Part shown: positions 46,868 through 59,302 of the stretch, in pieces
How positions within the stretch are numbered: the first letter of the stretch is position 1
Layout of the letters: every line of letters begins with the position of its first letter
Assembly (NCBI GenBank): GCA_035578155.1
Contig: JAPWDM010000001.1
Coordinates: 172,756,395 to 172,820,394, forward strand
Source of the DNA: Brachynemurus nebulosus
Lineage: Eukaryota; Arthropoda; Insecta; Neuroptera; Myrmeleontidae
Direction of reading: 5' to 3'
Length of the DNA stretch: 64,000 bases
Translations under genes and position numbers: made by a program
Notes under the pieces: model-generated
Databases searched by the model: none
What the model was told of the DNA's origin: nothing
Seen by the model: only the letters and a program-made list of their open reading frames with translations

Positions 46868-47323
46868 TAGCTGTACCCGCGACGTCGTTTGCGCATCAAA
46901 TCAATGAGAATTATATAAATACAATAATTATAAAGCATTTGCATAGAACAATAGTTTTGCGTAATGTATGCACATGCTCGAAATGATTATTGTATTTTCT
47001 CGTGGGAAGGAAACACTTTCCCGTTATAAAAAGTATCCTAAGTATTGACGCAGGTAATAATTTATGAAGACACCAAATTTTATCAACATCCGTTCAATAG
47101 TTTTTGCGTAATTGTGCACATGCTTATAATGGTTTTTCTATTTTCCCGTAGGAATTAGACATTTTCCCGGTGTAAAAAGTATCTTAGATGTTGACCCAGG
47201 CAATAAGTTATCATCACACTAAATTTCATTAAAATCCATTCAGTAGTTTTCGCGTAATGTGTGCACATACTCAAAATTGTTTTTCTATGTGAATGAGACA
47301 TTTTCCCATAGTAAAAAGTATCT
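46868..47323 (+). repeat. LINE-like tail with a 147-bp tandem repeat
   Basis: Starts AGCTGTACCCGCGACGTCGTT like 33920. The GTGCACATGCT...TTTTCCCGT...AAAGTATCTTAG...TCCGTTCAATAG unit is then repeated in tandem, with unit starts near 46967, 47114 and 47260 (about 147 bp apart; the third is partial). It ends exactly where the foldback arm at 47325 starts. Confidence 0.7.
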
Positions 47324-47324
47324 T

Positions 47325-48053
47325 ACAAGTAAAGGTCCCGAGGCCGGACCTATCGATTTTGATGAAACTTAAATATATTGTAGAACACTAAAAACTAAGG
47401 GACACGTATTTTTTTTTATTTGCGGAAAAACGGTTTGAAGGGGTGAAATCGCCCTTCAAAAATTGGAGTAAAAATTTAATTTTACAAATATCTCGAAAAC
47501 AGTAAGAGATAGAGCAAAAGTTTAAACTGGCGATATTGCTCTTTTGTTCAAATTACACTAACAGGGGTGGTTAGGGGTTAAAATTTGCGGGTTAATTTTG
47601 CAAAAAGGGGGTGAAAATTAAACAATTAAAAATTTTGTTTACAGATTTGAAATCTACGTCAAAAAATCTAATAAACCTGTTTTTGCTCAATGTTCTAATA
47701 TTAAGTTTAGGGGTAGTTAACTAGGGGGTGACTGTGTTGAATAGGCGTACTACTTGGGTAGTTCAAGCAGTTCTTCTTCATGGAAAATTTTTTAAGACAA
47801 TTAGAATAACGTAGAAATGAAATTCTTGATTTCAAAATTCAGTTTGAGCAACACTGGAGAGCGGCTGAGTCACCCTCTTAAATTATATACTAATTTACAT
47901 TTACATACACTAATTTTTACTATTAACACACTGACAGTAGGTAATAGTGTCACAATAAGTGGTTCTGAAGTTGGACTATCTTATGTAAGGTTTTTATTAG
48001 GTTTTCATTCATTTTGAAAATATCTTTATTTTCGGTATCGATAATTTTCGATA
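47325..48053. mobile_element. Single arm of the 1.47 kb foldback family, copy 3
   Basis: Starts ACAAGTAAAGGTCCCGAGG and follows the left arm of 22338 and 35292 through to the central GTATCGATAATTTTCGATAC loop, where it stops. The right arm is absent. A frame at 47817-48017 has no independent support. Confidence 0.85.
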
Positions 48054-48420
48054 CTATTAGGGTTAAGTACCTAAAAGAATTCGTACGTAGAACAAAGCCA
48101 AACTAATCAAATTTTCTATAAAATATTTACAGAAATATTTTTCCTAGACTGTAATTCTCAGGTGATACTTTCAAAATTCGTCATCTTCAGTAATGTACCG
48201 CTCAATGCTAATCGCATCACCCGTATCATTTATTTGCTTACAATTAAACCGCAGTAAAGATTTTTATTGGTATAATACTCCTCTTAATACTGCTGTTTAT
48301 GGGAACGACGAGGAATATGCTTGTACGAAAAGTAGTATCTCCACGTACACACTATTTCATTTCTCAAAAAGGATGCTCGGCTCTGTCAATACCGCCACAA
48401 TTATTTCCATCAATAAGCCC
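48054..48420. other. Gene-free stretch
   Basis: A frame at 48193-48441 (82 codons) has slightly better composition than most but no recognisable motif and no visible gene context. I do not call it. Confidence 0.35.
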
Positions 48421-49750
48421 GGTTGCACACCTAGGAGGTAAGACATGAGAGGTAAGACATGAGCGACACAGAGATTTGTCTTAAGACATGGCATCTGCAT
48501 ACCTAGGAGATAAGACACGAGAGATACGACATGAAGGACACTACAACAAGGGGTATTTTTTAATTTGCTGGCAGTAGTTTTTCATGTCAAATTTGTGATA
48601 TTACTTTTACAATATTGTTTTAGGGCATAATTGCACAAAAAATGGGTAATTTTTAACATAATTAACAAAATTAATTGTAAACGATACATTTTTTGGACTT
48701 ACCTCCTTGGTAACACACAGTATTTGAATACGGTATTTGACAGTTTTTCAAAAAGCGTTTTAAACTGTCGGTATGCATCTAATATTACATAAAAAGAAAT
48801 ATTTTTGGAAAAAATTTATTGATAATTCACAAAAAAAATGCTTTTTTATACATTAATTTAAAAATTCCCTCTAAAACACGTTTCTCCTGAGTCATCACAT
48901 TTTTCCTGGATCATCTTTCCTATTCCCTCACGTGCCGGCATTGTCAGAAATTAGACAAGAGATTCCTAGTAATACATGCGTAACATTCAGATTTTGTATA
49001 TTGTTATTTTTGATTATTTTATTATAATGAAATGATTAGTATGATGGTATTACGTAAACTATCCCTAGTTGTTTTTCTGATTACGTCAACATTATCGTAA
49101 TTTCTGTAATTTTATTTAATTAAAATTTTTACAATTTTGAGTGATATAGTTTTTAAAAGGGCAATATTCGGTACTATTATAACTACAGTAATTACTTAAA
49201 AGTTGAAATATATCTTTTTACAAGTACTATCAAATATTAAATCAAATTTTTCATAATATATACTATTTGATTACCATTTCTTTCAAATGTATAATTTTTA
49301 AATTTAACTTACATGTCGTTCGACACGAGCGACAGGAGACAAGCATATTGCTACATATTATGTCGCTTAAGAAAAATGTCTGTGTCGCTCATGTCTTATC
49401 TCCTAGGTGTGCAGCAATTTTGTGTTTTCAATGCAATTTAAATGTATCGTCGTCCCTCAACTTATTGACAATTTAACTTATTGACAATGATCGTAGTTTA
49501 CCTCAAGTTATAGACAAACCATCTATATGTACGCACTGCCACACTACGACACAGCACGTATGACCTTGAGTACATACATATGATTTGTCTATAACTTAAG
49601 GTAAACTACGATCATCGTCAATAACTTAAATTGTCAATAAGTTGAGGGACGACTGTACTCAAGCGATGCGTGTCTCCAAGCGAGTAAGCGACACATATCT
49701 TATGTCTCTCATGTCGTATCTGCCGTGTCTTACCTTCTAGGTGTGCAGCC
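48421..49750. mobile_element. Element with CTGCACACCTAGGAG ends, doubled at both sides
   Basis: Left end GGTTGCACACCTAGGAGGTA is followed by a second copy (CTGCATACCTAGGAGATAAG) near 48495. The right side has two complementary ends, at about 49325-49417 and 49665-49750 (TCTCCTAGGTGTGCAG and TTCTAGGTGTGCAGCC). All carry AAGACATGAG/CTCATGTCTTA repeats inside the end. It may be two nested or tandem copies. No transposase is recognised. Superfamily and target duplication undecided. Confidence 0.6.
49447..49655. mobile_element. Pogo/Tigger-type MITE between the doubled right ends
   Basis: A 209-bp palindromic element with GTCGTCCCTCAACTTATTG at the left and its complement ending GACGACTG at the right. 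TA lies at 49445-49446 and 49656-49657. The stem is nearly perfect over about 65 bp. Confidence 0.82.
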
Positions 49751-50360
49751 GCACTAAGAGGTATAGTAACATAGAACACTAGAAGCCAACTAACATAAAA
49801 AAAGTGAAATTCGCTTGGAGTCATTTGCAAGCCAGTCACAGCTTAAGGCATTAGTCCGTCAGTAGTCGTCGTCGAGTCAACATACCATTGTATTAACAAT
49901 ATACCCATTGTTACTTGTACACGTTGAACAGCTCTCTCTGGTAATACGTGTGATGTGGTTGTATTAGTGTATACACATACTACTACAAAAAACCAAACTA
50001 ATACACTGCAAACAGTGTGTATGTACACAAACAGAGTACGTCACAAACTCATTACAAGTGGAACAGAGGCAAAGCCAATCTAGTTTGTCCCCTTGTATAG
50101 TAACGTTTCTTTCATTGTTAGAATTTAATATTTTATGCTGTGGTCAGAACAAGAAATTGGAGCTCGGCGTTATTGAGAAAGAGTAATTTATTATGCAGAT
50201 AAATAAAATTTTAATTTCGGACACTAACTGTACTTAACGCAAGTATTATATTTATAAAATTACTTCCTTTTGTTCAAAAGATAACGATATATTAAATTTT
50301 TTGACCTTTGTAATACTATAGAATGATACAAACAAAAACTAATATAAAAAAATTTAATAC
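49751..50360. other. Gene-free stretch, GT/AC-rich in part
   Basis: 49850-50050 is richer in GT/AC words (GTAGTCGTCGTCGAGTC, GTGTATACACATAC) than its surroundings. No gene or repeat end recognised. Confidence 0.4.
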
Positions 50361-50710
50361 CTGTCGCAGTAGCCTGCATAACATAACGAATTTCTTAGGA
50401 CTTACTTTTAATCGGCGAGAGGGGAGGGCGGAGCCGGGGCTATAGCTCCAGGATCCGGGTTCGAAGGGGCACGGAATCTTTGGTAAGGGCGCCGACGAAA
50501 TGAAAAAACGTTTTTTCTTTGCTCATCGACTATTTTTGCAAAAAAATTTTTTGCTTCTCCAGTGGGGTTGTTATTTTTCTCGCTGGCCCTGAGTACACCC
50601 GGTATAAGTTATACCGTATAGTCGTATAGAACACTAAAATAAGAAAAAACAGAAAATCCACAAACATTTTTAAATTTTCTCGAAAAAAAGTTAAAGTATA
50701 TATGTAAGCA
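50361..50710 (+). repeat. Partial copy of the microsatellite-associated repeat
   Basis: Starts CTGTCGCAGTAGCCTGCATAA like 40083. A GC-rich patch (50410-50500, AGGGGAGGGCGGAGCCGGGG) and an A-rich tail follow. The microsatellite end is missing. Confidence 0.5.
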
Positions 50711-51937
<1,227 letters not shown>

Positions 51938-52043
51938 GATGGTCGGTGGTCGGAGGAGGCTCTTTATAGTTGCTGTTTCCAACACCAGAAGAATAGCTTA
52001 GAAAAAATTAAATAACTTCATGAACATTCAGAATCATAGTATG

Positions 52044-52448
52044 TTATTCAATAAGCTGGTAATCATAGCTATTACTCATGAAGATTAAATTTAAGAAGAG
52101 TTTGCGAGCATCTGAGTGAATAAGAGCCATTGCAAGCGAGTAAAATACTATATCTTTTCTACGACTTTTTTCCTTTTTGATTTCAAAATTGAATATAAAT
52201 TTTAAATCAAAAGAATAAAAATTTTAATCTATCTCTAATTTGTTAGTATATGCATCTATGAAAACGATCAAAATAAAATTGAAATTGTTTTGTTTACTTA
52301 CACATTACTACGCAACATATATGACACTAAAACTTGTATCATATATTATTCACAAAATAATCGCAAGCCCATTGAATAATGGTTAATACGGTGATTTCAT
52401 TGGTCGAAAGGCATTGAGTAATGATCGTTCCTCCACACCTTTGAATAA
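52044..52448. mobile_element. Uninterrupted copy of the intron-3 host element
   Basis: This 405-bp copy matches the three pieces at 22246-22337, 23800-24008 and 24927-25055 end to end. It lacks both the foldback and the piggyBac-type MITE, so it is a natural empty site for both. Ends share TTATTCAA and ATTACTCA in inverted orientation. Confidence 0.8.
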
Positions 52449-52866
52449 TGCCTAACTTTCTCAACAATTAACGGATATGTAATGAGTGTGTAATACTTGT
52501 AATATAATTATTTTAATATATCTGTCAAACTTTTAATAATTTGAGATAATTTTTCCACTTTTCATTTATTTTTGTTATTTAATTCCTCTGGAAAAAAAAA
52601 TTGCATGTAACACGTGAGAAATGCTTTTTCATTCGTCGTAATTGTTCAACTTGGCAAGCCTCGTTGGACAGTTGTACGACTTGTGAAAAAAAAACCTTTA
52701 TTTTACATTTTGTTATATAAATAACAAATATCTATTCTCATATGTTATCATATCAAATCCATAATAACAGCTGATAGTACGGAACTCTATTTGTACAAAG
52801 TACAACTTGCACTTGATGACTTGTTTTATTAGAATACAAATGTTGATTTCTAAATTATGTATATAG
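52449..52866. other. Gene-free stretch
   Basis: Nothing recognised before the hAT element. Confidence 0.4.
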
Positions 52867-54546
52867 CAGGGCTGGCCACTAACTTTACCTTTGGGAGCCG
52901 CAAGCCCATGGAGCCGATTCGGAGCGAGCCAAGCCTTTCTGAGATTGATGGTTCACACAATTAACACACTTTTTACATTTTTATGAAACTAAGAATATTT
53001 ATGACATGAGAATGAAAAATTTATGTAATATGTAAACATACTTTGTTTTAGTTAGTACATGCACCTAGATACCTAAAACTTAATTTTGAGATGTACTTTT
53101 TCTTGTGTTCATTTTGGCCGCGAGCTGTTTGAAATCTGGCTTATAGCTGGTGAGCGCCGTTCGCACGAGTTCAGTTAAGTGTTAATCAATTAGTTCAGAT
53201 CGTTGCTTGGATTTAATAAGCTTCATTGTTGAATACAAAGACTCATAGGCATAAGTAGTTCCAAAAATTGAAATGAGTCTCTTAGCAAATTCTTTTGCTA
53301 ATGGATATTTCTGTGCTGGAACGTTTTTCCAAAATCAACAGTGGAACCGCCAATTTTTTTCAATCCTTTTAACGTTTCGTCTTCTTGCAGTTCAAGTATT
53401 TCTAACTCTATTGCTGCTATATACTTTGTTATTGGATATGAAAGGGGACAGCCGTCACTTACAACAGCAACAGCAAAAGGGTTGTCTAGGAAGGAAAAAG
53501 AAGGTTTCAGTTTTCTCAAATCAGTGAATCTGTCATTGATTTCTTCAGCAAGACCGATCAATTAACAACCTTTTGTTTCAATCTGGACGTCATCGTCAAT
53601 AAGGTTTTCAGAAGTTTTCTTTAAACATTTGAAATGAGCGAACGTTTTGGTTTCAAGATCTCTCTAGAAAAGCCTCAATTTGTTATGAAATCTAAATACA
53701 CTCTGTGCTAAATCATAAATAAGCTTTTCCCTACCTTGTAGTGACATGTTCAGCTGCTGCAAATACTGAATATCATCTCTAAAAAAACTTAAATCTAACA
53801 ACCACTGTAGGTCACCAAGTTCAGGGAAACATTTTCCCTTTTCTTGCATAAATTGTTTAATGGGTTCAAGCAACTGAAAAAATCTGCCAAGAATACTAAG
53901 ATACATCATCAGGAAGGTCGTCATTATCCAGCTCTTCTATGAAGGATTTGAATTGTCTGTGTGTTTTAGCACTTGAACGAATGTAGTTTACAATTTTAAA
54001 AACTACTTGCATAACTTGTGGGTATTGGAAATATTTTGCTGCTAGGTGTTCTCTGTAAGTGATACAATGTACACGTACAAAAGCAGGGTATGATTTGTCA
54101 GCATTTAAAAGCCAAATAAATCCTTGTTTGTTCCTTGTCATTGACGGTGCACCGTCGCGTCGGTAGCAATGCTGCCGATATTCTCGATAGGCACTAATTT
54201 TTTTTTTTTAAACATCAACCAGGGCTTCTTTAATGTCATAACCACAAGTAGTATCCTTCAATGCAACTAGGTCTAAGAGCATACATATCTCACAAATATT
54301 GCTAACAAATATTGATACATATCTCACAAATATTGCTAACTGTGGTTTATCTTTAATATCGGTAGACTCGTCTAAGGCTAGGCTCGTTAAAAAAGATCGT
54401 TATTTGATTTTTTTGCGAGAAATTTTAGATTTTTTTCTTATTTCAAATATACCTATCAAAACAAATTTTTGAGAAGCATTAAAGAGCCGCACAAGATCGA
54501 CTCGCGAGCCGCAAGCGGCTCGCGAGTCACGTTATGGCCACCCCTG
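52867..54546 (-). mobile_element. 1.68 kb hAT transposon with a perfect target duplication
   Basis: Ends CAGGGCTGGCCACTAAC and, complemented, CAGGGGTGGCCATAAC are inverted. The 8-bp duplication GTATATAG is perfect (52859-52866 and 54547-54554). It carries a broken transposase on the minus strand. The right end has a strong hairpin (GCGAGCCGC...GCGGCTCGC, about 54505-54530). The perfect duplication points to a fairly recent insertion. The right border lies 301 bp before the gene C start codon. Confidence 0.92.
53105..54410 (-). pseudogene. Broken hAT transposase (SCAND3/ZBED-like)
   Basis: Reading the minus strand: LALDESTDIKDKPQLAIF (first catalytic Asp), DGAPSMTRNKQGF (second catalytic region), VHCITYREHLAAKYF, LLEPIKQFMQEKGK, LRKLKPSFSFLDNPFAV and, at the C-terminus, FGTTYAYESLYSTMKLIKS, the usual hAT dimerisation segment. 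The pieces lie in different frames, with shifts near 54170 and 53900 and around 53600, and there is a stop at 53182-53184. The N-terminal BED zinc finger is not seen. DNA-cutting activity is therefore lost in this copy. Confidence 0.85.
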
Positions 54547-54847
54547 GTATATAGCAAAGAGAGATAGAATACATAACAGATTTTAAAAAACAAACTTGAA
54601 CTATTTAACAATTACTTATTGCTAATCATTTTAAATTGCTACTAGATTATCATCTTAAAATGTAGTAAAATGTTTTATTTACGAATTTAAGTCTAAGGAC
54701 AAAATAGGCGAACTAATTTTTGAGAGATAATAATGTAAATAACCCAAAAGAAAAAAACATTTCATTAAGGGATAAAACGAAAAATATAGGACAAAAAAGT
54801 GTGATTGTTACTACATTTATTCAACAATTAGAAGTATCACTTTTGAA

Positions 54848-57800
54848 ATGACAGATATATCGAAACAGTTCTTCCAATGGCCCGATTATTTACTTTTTTC
54901 ATTGATGTTAATCGTTTGTATTCTGATTGGAGTCTATTACGGGTTTTTTAAAGTATCAAAAAATGTAACCGACTATTTAGTTGGAAGTCGTAATATGTCT
55001 ATATTGCCCGTCTCAATATCTTTAGTAGTGAGGTATGTAAAAATTATTCTGCTTATAACTGAATGGTTCACAATTAAGTCCATTTCTAAAAATTTTCCAA
55101 ATTCAAGAGTCAAAGTACTTAGATGAATGTCTATTTTTTATTTGTACAATTATAGCATATCCTCTAAAGAGTCTAAAGTATTGGCATTACTAACGACGAA
55201 TTTGTTTCGACCAATAACCAAATTTTAATAAGATAATATGTAAGTTATTTCATTACATTTTTTCACTTTTTATGGAATTAATTAATTTATCTTGTAAACC
55301 ATCATTTTTCCTTCAATTAATATTTGTTTGTCGTTTCAAATCCAAATCAAGTTTTGTATGTCTTTCAAATTAAAATTTCAGTTTTGTTTCCGGCATTTCA
55401 TTTTTGGGAATTCCAACAGAAATATACCTCTATGGCATACAAATGACGTATTCAGCTATATCGGTATTTATTGCAGGATATCTTGGTAAAAAAATTTTTT
55501 TGCCAGTTTTTCTGGAAATGCAGTTAACATCAACTTATGAAGTAAGTATTTCCTTTATAATCGAGATATGAGGGTTTCTTGACGTTTCTACTTCTAAAAT
55601 ATATTTTTTCAGTATTTGGAAAAAAGATTTGACGGTAAAGTTAGAAAATTTGGATCCGCTTTGTTTATTATCCAAGTTGTAAGTTTAAATACGGTAAAAA
55701 AAAAATGAAGTGAAGTGGAGAAATTATATTTTATTTTTAGGGTCTCTGGTTACCTGTTGTAATTTACGTGCCAGCATTAGCATTAAATTACGGTAAATAT
55801 TGAATGTTAATTTTTGATGGTACGGTTACAAACATCAACATAAACTTAGGGACACCTTTGATTCTATCATTAACCAACTTAATCTAACCTAATAGACATG
55901 ATTTATTATAACTTTTATTTAAAAAAAAAAATGTATTAAGCTGTTTCTATTCCAGCTACTGGAGTCAATGTCCATATTATAACTCCTATCGTATGTGCTG
56001 TTTGTATCTTCTATACCTGTGTTGTAAGTATTTTGACTATAGTATTTTAGGCGATTATTTCTGAACCGAATCTGAATTATCTGATCAAACAATTTCACAA
56101 AAAGATCTTTAAATATAAAAAGTTTCAAAAACAATTTCTTGTTTAAGTACAGATACATTTGTAGCTCCTCAATATCCGAATTCTCAATCACTGTTACTCC
56201 ACTACTGATAATTCTACACTCAAAACTAAGGAATAGTTAAATCAATTTTGTTAACAGGGTGGTATTCGAGCCGTTATTTGGACTGATTTCTTACAAGCAT
56301 TTATAATGTTAGGGTCCGTACTATTGGTAATGGTAAAAGCTACAATCAATGTTGGTGGGATAGGCGTGGTAATTCAAAGAAATTTAGATAGTGGTCGTTT
56401 AGAACCACCAGAGTATGTAAAAAAAATAATAAAAGCACATTTTAACAATATATTGATATTAATTTTCATAAACATACTATGATTTCAGCTGGGAACTGAG
56501 CTTAACAAAACGACTCTCATTCCTTGGACTTGTATTGGGTGGTACGTTCTTTTACGCCCAATTTGGTATATTAAATCAAATTATGATGCAAAGATACGTT
56601 TCATTGCCATCATTGAAAGCTGCCACTAAGTAAAAGATATTATCAAAAATATTCATAGAAGTATTAATTTAATAATATAAAATATGTTTTTGTTTTAGAG
56701 CTCTGTGGCTATTTTTATTTTTACAAGTGACTTTTACATTGATGGTTGCCTATACTGGTCTTTTAATTTTTGCCGCCTACTACGACTGTGACCCCGTTTC
56801 CGCTAAAGTAAGAATAGCTGATGACAATTTCAGACCACAGTCCTTCGAAAGCATAATCTTATGACTCTTTTTAGATTGTCAAAGCAAAAGATCAAGTGTT
56901 GCCGTTACTAGTTATTGACACGCTACAAGGTATACCTGGCACCGCAGGTTTATTTCTTGCCGGGGTATTTAGTGCGTCATTAAGTTCACTTTCAAGTGGT
57001 TTGAATTCGTTGGCAGCTGTAATTCTTGAAGATGTTTATAAAGCATTCGTTAAAGACGTGTCTCCAAAAGAAGCAAATATTGTGGCAAAAGTAACAGTGG
57101 TAATTGTAGGAATAATTACAACAGCCTTAGTGTTTGTTGTGGAAAAGCTTGGGAACCTCGTACAGGTAATAAATATAATAAATTAATTTAAATAGTCATT
57201 TAAAAGAAAATGTAATTTTCTGCTATTTATAAATTTAGGTAGCTGGTTCATTAAACTCCATTACGTCGGGTCCTCTTTCAACAATATTTACATTGGGGTT
57301 ACTATGTCCGTGGGTCAATGCAAAGGTAAATAAATAGTAGAAATTAATATAAAAATGGTTATAGAGTAACTAATTTTATTGTTTTCATAATACTGGTAGG
57401 GTGCTCTCTATGGTGGCGTTTGTGGACTCCTGTTTATGTTTTGGATGGTTTTTGGAGCGCAAGCCGCAATGGCAAATGGTTTGTTTACTTACCCAGTAAA
57501 AAATGTTACTTTAGAAGGATGTGCGTTCAATGTAACCGCTCTTACGACTTCGGCGCCACCAATTTTACCTGATGAAAGGTAAAAAATAAATTTTTGATAT
57601 AATAATCTTTAATCTTAGTAAATCTTTTTTGTATTTTTAGTGATGTATTTTTCTTATATCGAATTTCATTTATGTATTATACTCTTGTGGGTGCCATAGT
57701 TTCACTGATAGTAGCATTGCTTGTTACTTTTGTCACTGGAGGTAATCGGGAGGAGGAAATCAATCCCCAGCATATAGCTCCGTTTGTGAGGCGATACTTT

Positions 57801-57967
57801 AATCTTAAAAAGGTCAGTTTCATTCTATACCAAAATAGTTATCAATTGCCTTGATTCTTCGTTGACAACATTTAAAAATAAATATTTTTTCTTCTCAGAT
57901 AAGTGAAGATAATAAATTACCAGCAGAAAGTATCGATCTTCTCAAGAAATCCAATATGGATATATGA
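54848..57967 (+). CDS. Gene C: SLC5-family sodium-coupled transporter, 13 exons, 577 aa
   Basis: Close paralogue of gene B with identical exon lengths. Exons: 54848-55032, 55382-55541, 55613-55678, 55741-55792, 55956-56023, 56258-56412, 56489-56629, 56699-56807, 56875-57165, 57239-57325, 57400-57578, 57641-57812, 57899-57967 (1734 nt, in frame). Starts MTDISKQFFQWPDY. Family motifs are FLGIPTEIYLYGIQ, TYEYLEKRFDGKVRKFGS, GGIRAVIWTDFLQA and SLSSLSSGLNSLAAVILED, with the Ser-Ser pair at the expected Na2 site. Paired NVT sequons surround a Cys in exon 11. About 13 membrane helices are expected by family. It is compact (3.1 kb), with no transposons in its introns. A hAT element ends 301 bp upstream, so its promoter region is short or altered. 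The ion-coupled substrate is unknown. Confidence 0.94.
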
Positions 57968-58101
57968 TTGTATATATGTAATGGATTGAGAATGTATTAA
58001 TGCACTGAGAAAATTCTAAATCTATTAACTCTTTAAATGATTAAGACGAGTTAACTCGTCCTGCAATATGACGGCTCAAAATGCTATGATATATATATAT
58101 A

Positions 58102-58241
58102 CAGGGTGTAAGGGAAATAACTCGTATCCTTTTGAGAGGTGACGCGACTGTTAATTCCGAAAAAATTCCTGCGGTTTTAGTATCTACACGATGCTATGAG
58201 TCATCCCACAAAAGAACGAGAGTTATTTGTTTTACACCCTG
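58102..58241. mobile_element. CACCCTG-ended MITE, complete copy
   Basis: A 140-bp element with inverted ends CAGGGTGTAAGGGAAATAAC and, complemented, CAGGGTGTAAAACAAATAAC. TA flanks the left end and TT the right. The core TTTTGAGAGGTGACGCGACTG is shared with 15728-15853. Confidence 0.75.
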
Positions 58242-58685
58242 TTTATTCACTGCTACAGGTGCCGCCATCTTCCAAAATACGGTATAATTCTAAATAATGT
58301 TCAATTTTATCAACATAGTTTAGTATAATTTATATTTTGTAAATTCCTAGGGTTCACTTTTTTAATGTTGGGATCTTTGATTTTTTTTCTTTTTCTTTTT
58401 TTGTAACCTTATCTATTGTACTTATCACTGGTAGTAAAAAGTCCGGCATTTTGAGACAAAAAAATTTTTCCATATGGTTTGTTTAAAAGCGTTAAAATTA
58501 TTTACTAACTGTACCTGAAATTATAACGAAAATATATGTACATATTATATTATAATATAGATTTCCTACTCACTTTCTAAACAATGTTCTTTTTATAATT
58601 TTTAAAATTTGAATATAGAATATAGTCTGCTGTCTTTTGTTGCGTATAGCTATGTGCATTCGAGCATTCCCATTTTACTCATGAT
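58242..58685. other. Gene-free stretch
   Basis: Nothing recognised between two mobile elements. Confidence 0.4.
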
Positions 58686-59302
58686 TAGCATTGCCAGGCG
58701 TCCGGATAAAGCCAGACACAGTCAGGCTTTTTAATTGCGTGCCCGGCTAAATTAGACGGCGCAGCGTCCGGCTTTTGTTAGGCTTTTTGAATTTGACCTT
58801 TTTCTTTACATTTGTCATGTTTTGTTTAATTTTGTTTTTCATTGTAAGTTGCAATAATAATAAGTAAGTAAGTAAAGTAAAGAATGATAATTAAAAAAGG
58901 ACTGGTTAATTTATTCATAGAAGAAGGATTTTTTCTAAGAAGATTTTTTCTAGGAAGAAAGTTTTCTAAGAGTTTATTTAGAGTTTTGTTTAATTTTGTT
59001 TTCCATTGCTCGATAGTAGTTACTGCTAACTACTATTGCAATTCAATTATTGAAATTAATATTGTAATGAATATTGAATGGTTAATAATAAAGAAGACTG
59101 ATTCATTCAATTTTATTGTTGTTTCGTTAGAATTTAAGAAGATTTTATGGTAAATGATAAAAAAAGCCTTGTTTTACCTTTAAAAAAGTTTGTCGTGTTA
59201 TGCTAAGACTAAAAAATTAAGGCTATCCGGCATTTTCGCCCAAATTTCCGACTAAACTTGTTGATCTGTCCGGCTTCTCGGTTTTAAGACCTGGCAACCC
59301 TA
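58686..59302. mobile_element. Non-autonomous hAT element with a perfect target duplication
   Basis: Ends TAGCATTGCCAGG and, complemented, TAGGGTTGCCAGG are inverted. The 8-bp duplication CTCATGAT is perfect (58678-58685 and 59303-59310). Subterminal GTCCGGC words recur on both sides. The interior frame at 58884-59153 has no transposase motif. Length 617 bp. Confidence 0.88.

Noticed and set aside
48193..48441. 82-codon frame with fairly mixed composition
   Set aside because: No recognisable motif or gene context, and it runs into the transposon end at 48421.
50440..50480. GGGTTCGAAGG, another possible tRNA T-arm
   Set aside because: No cloverleaf could be built around it.
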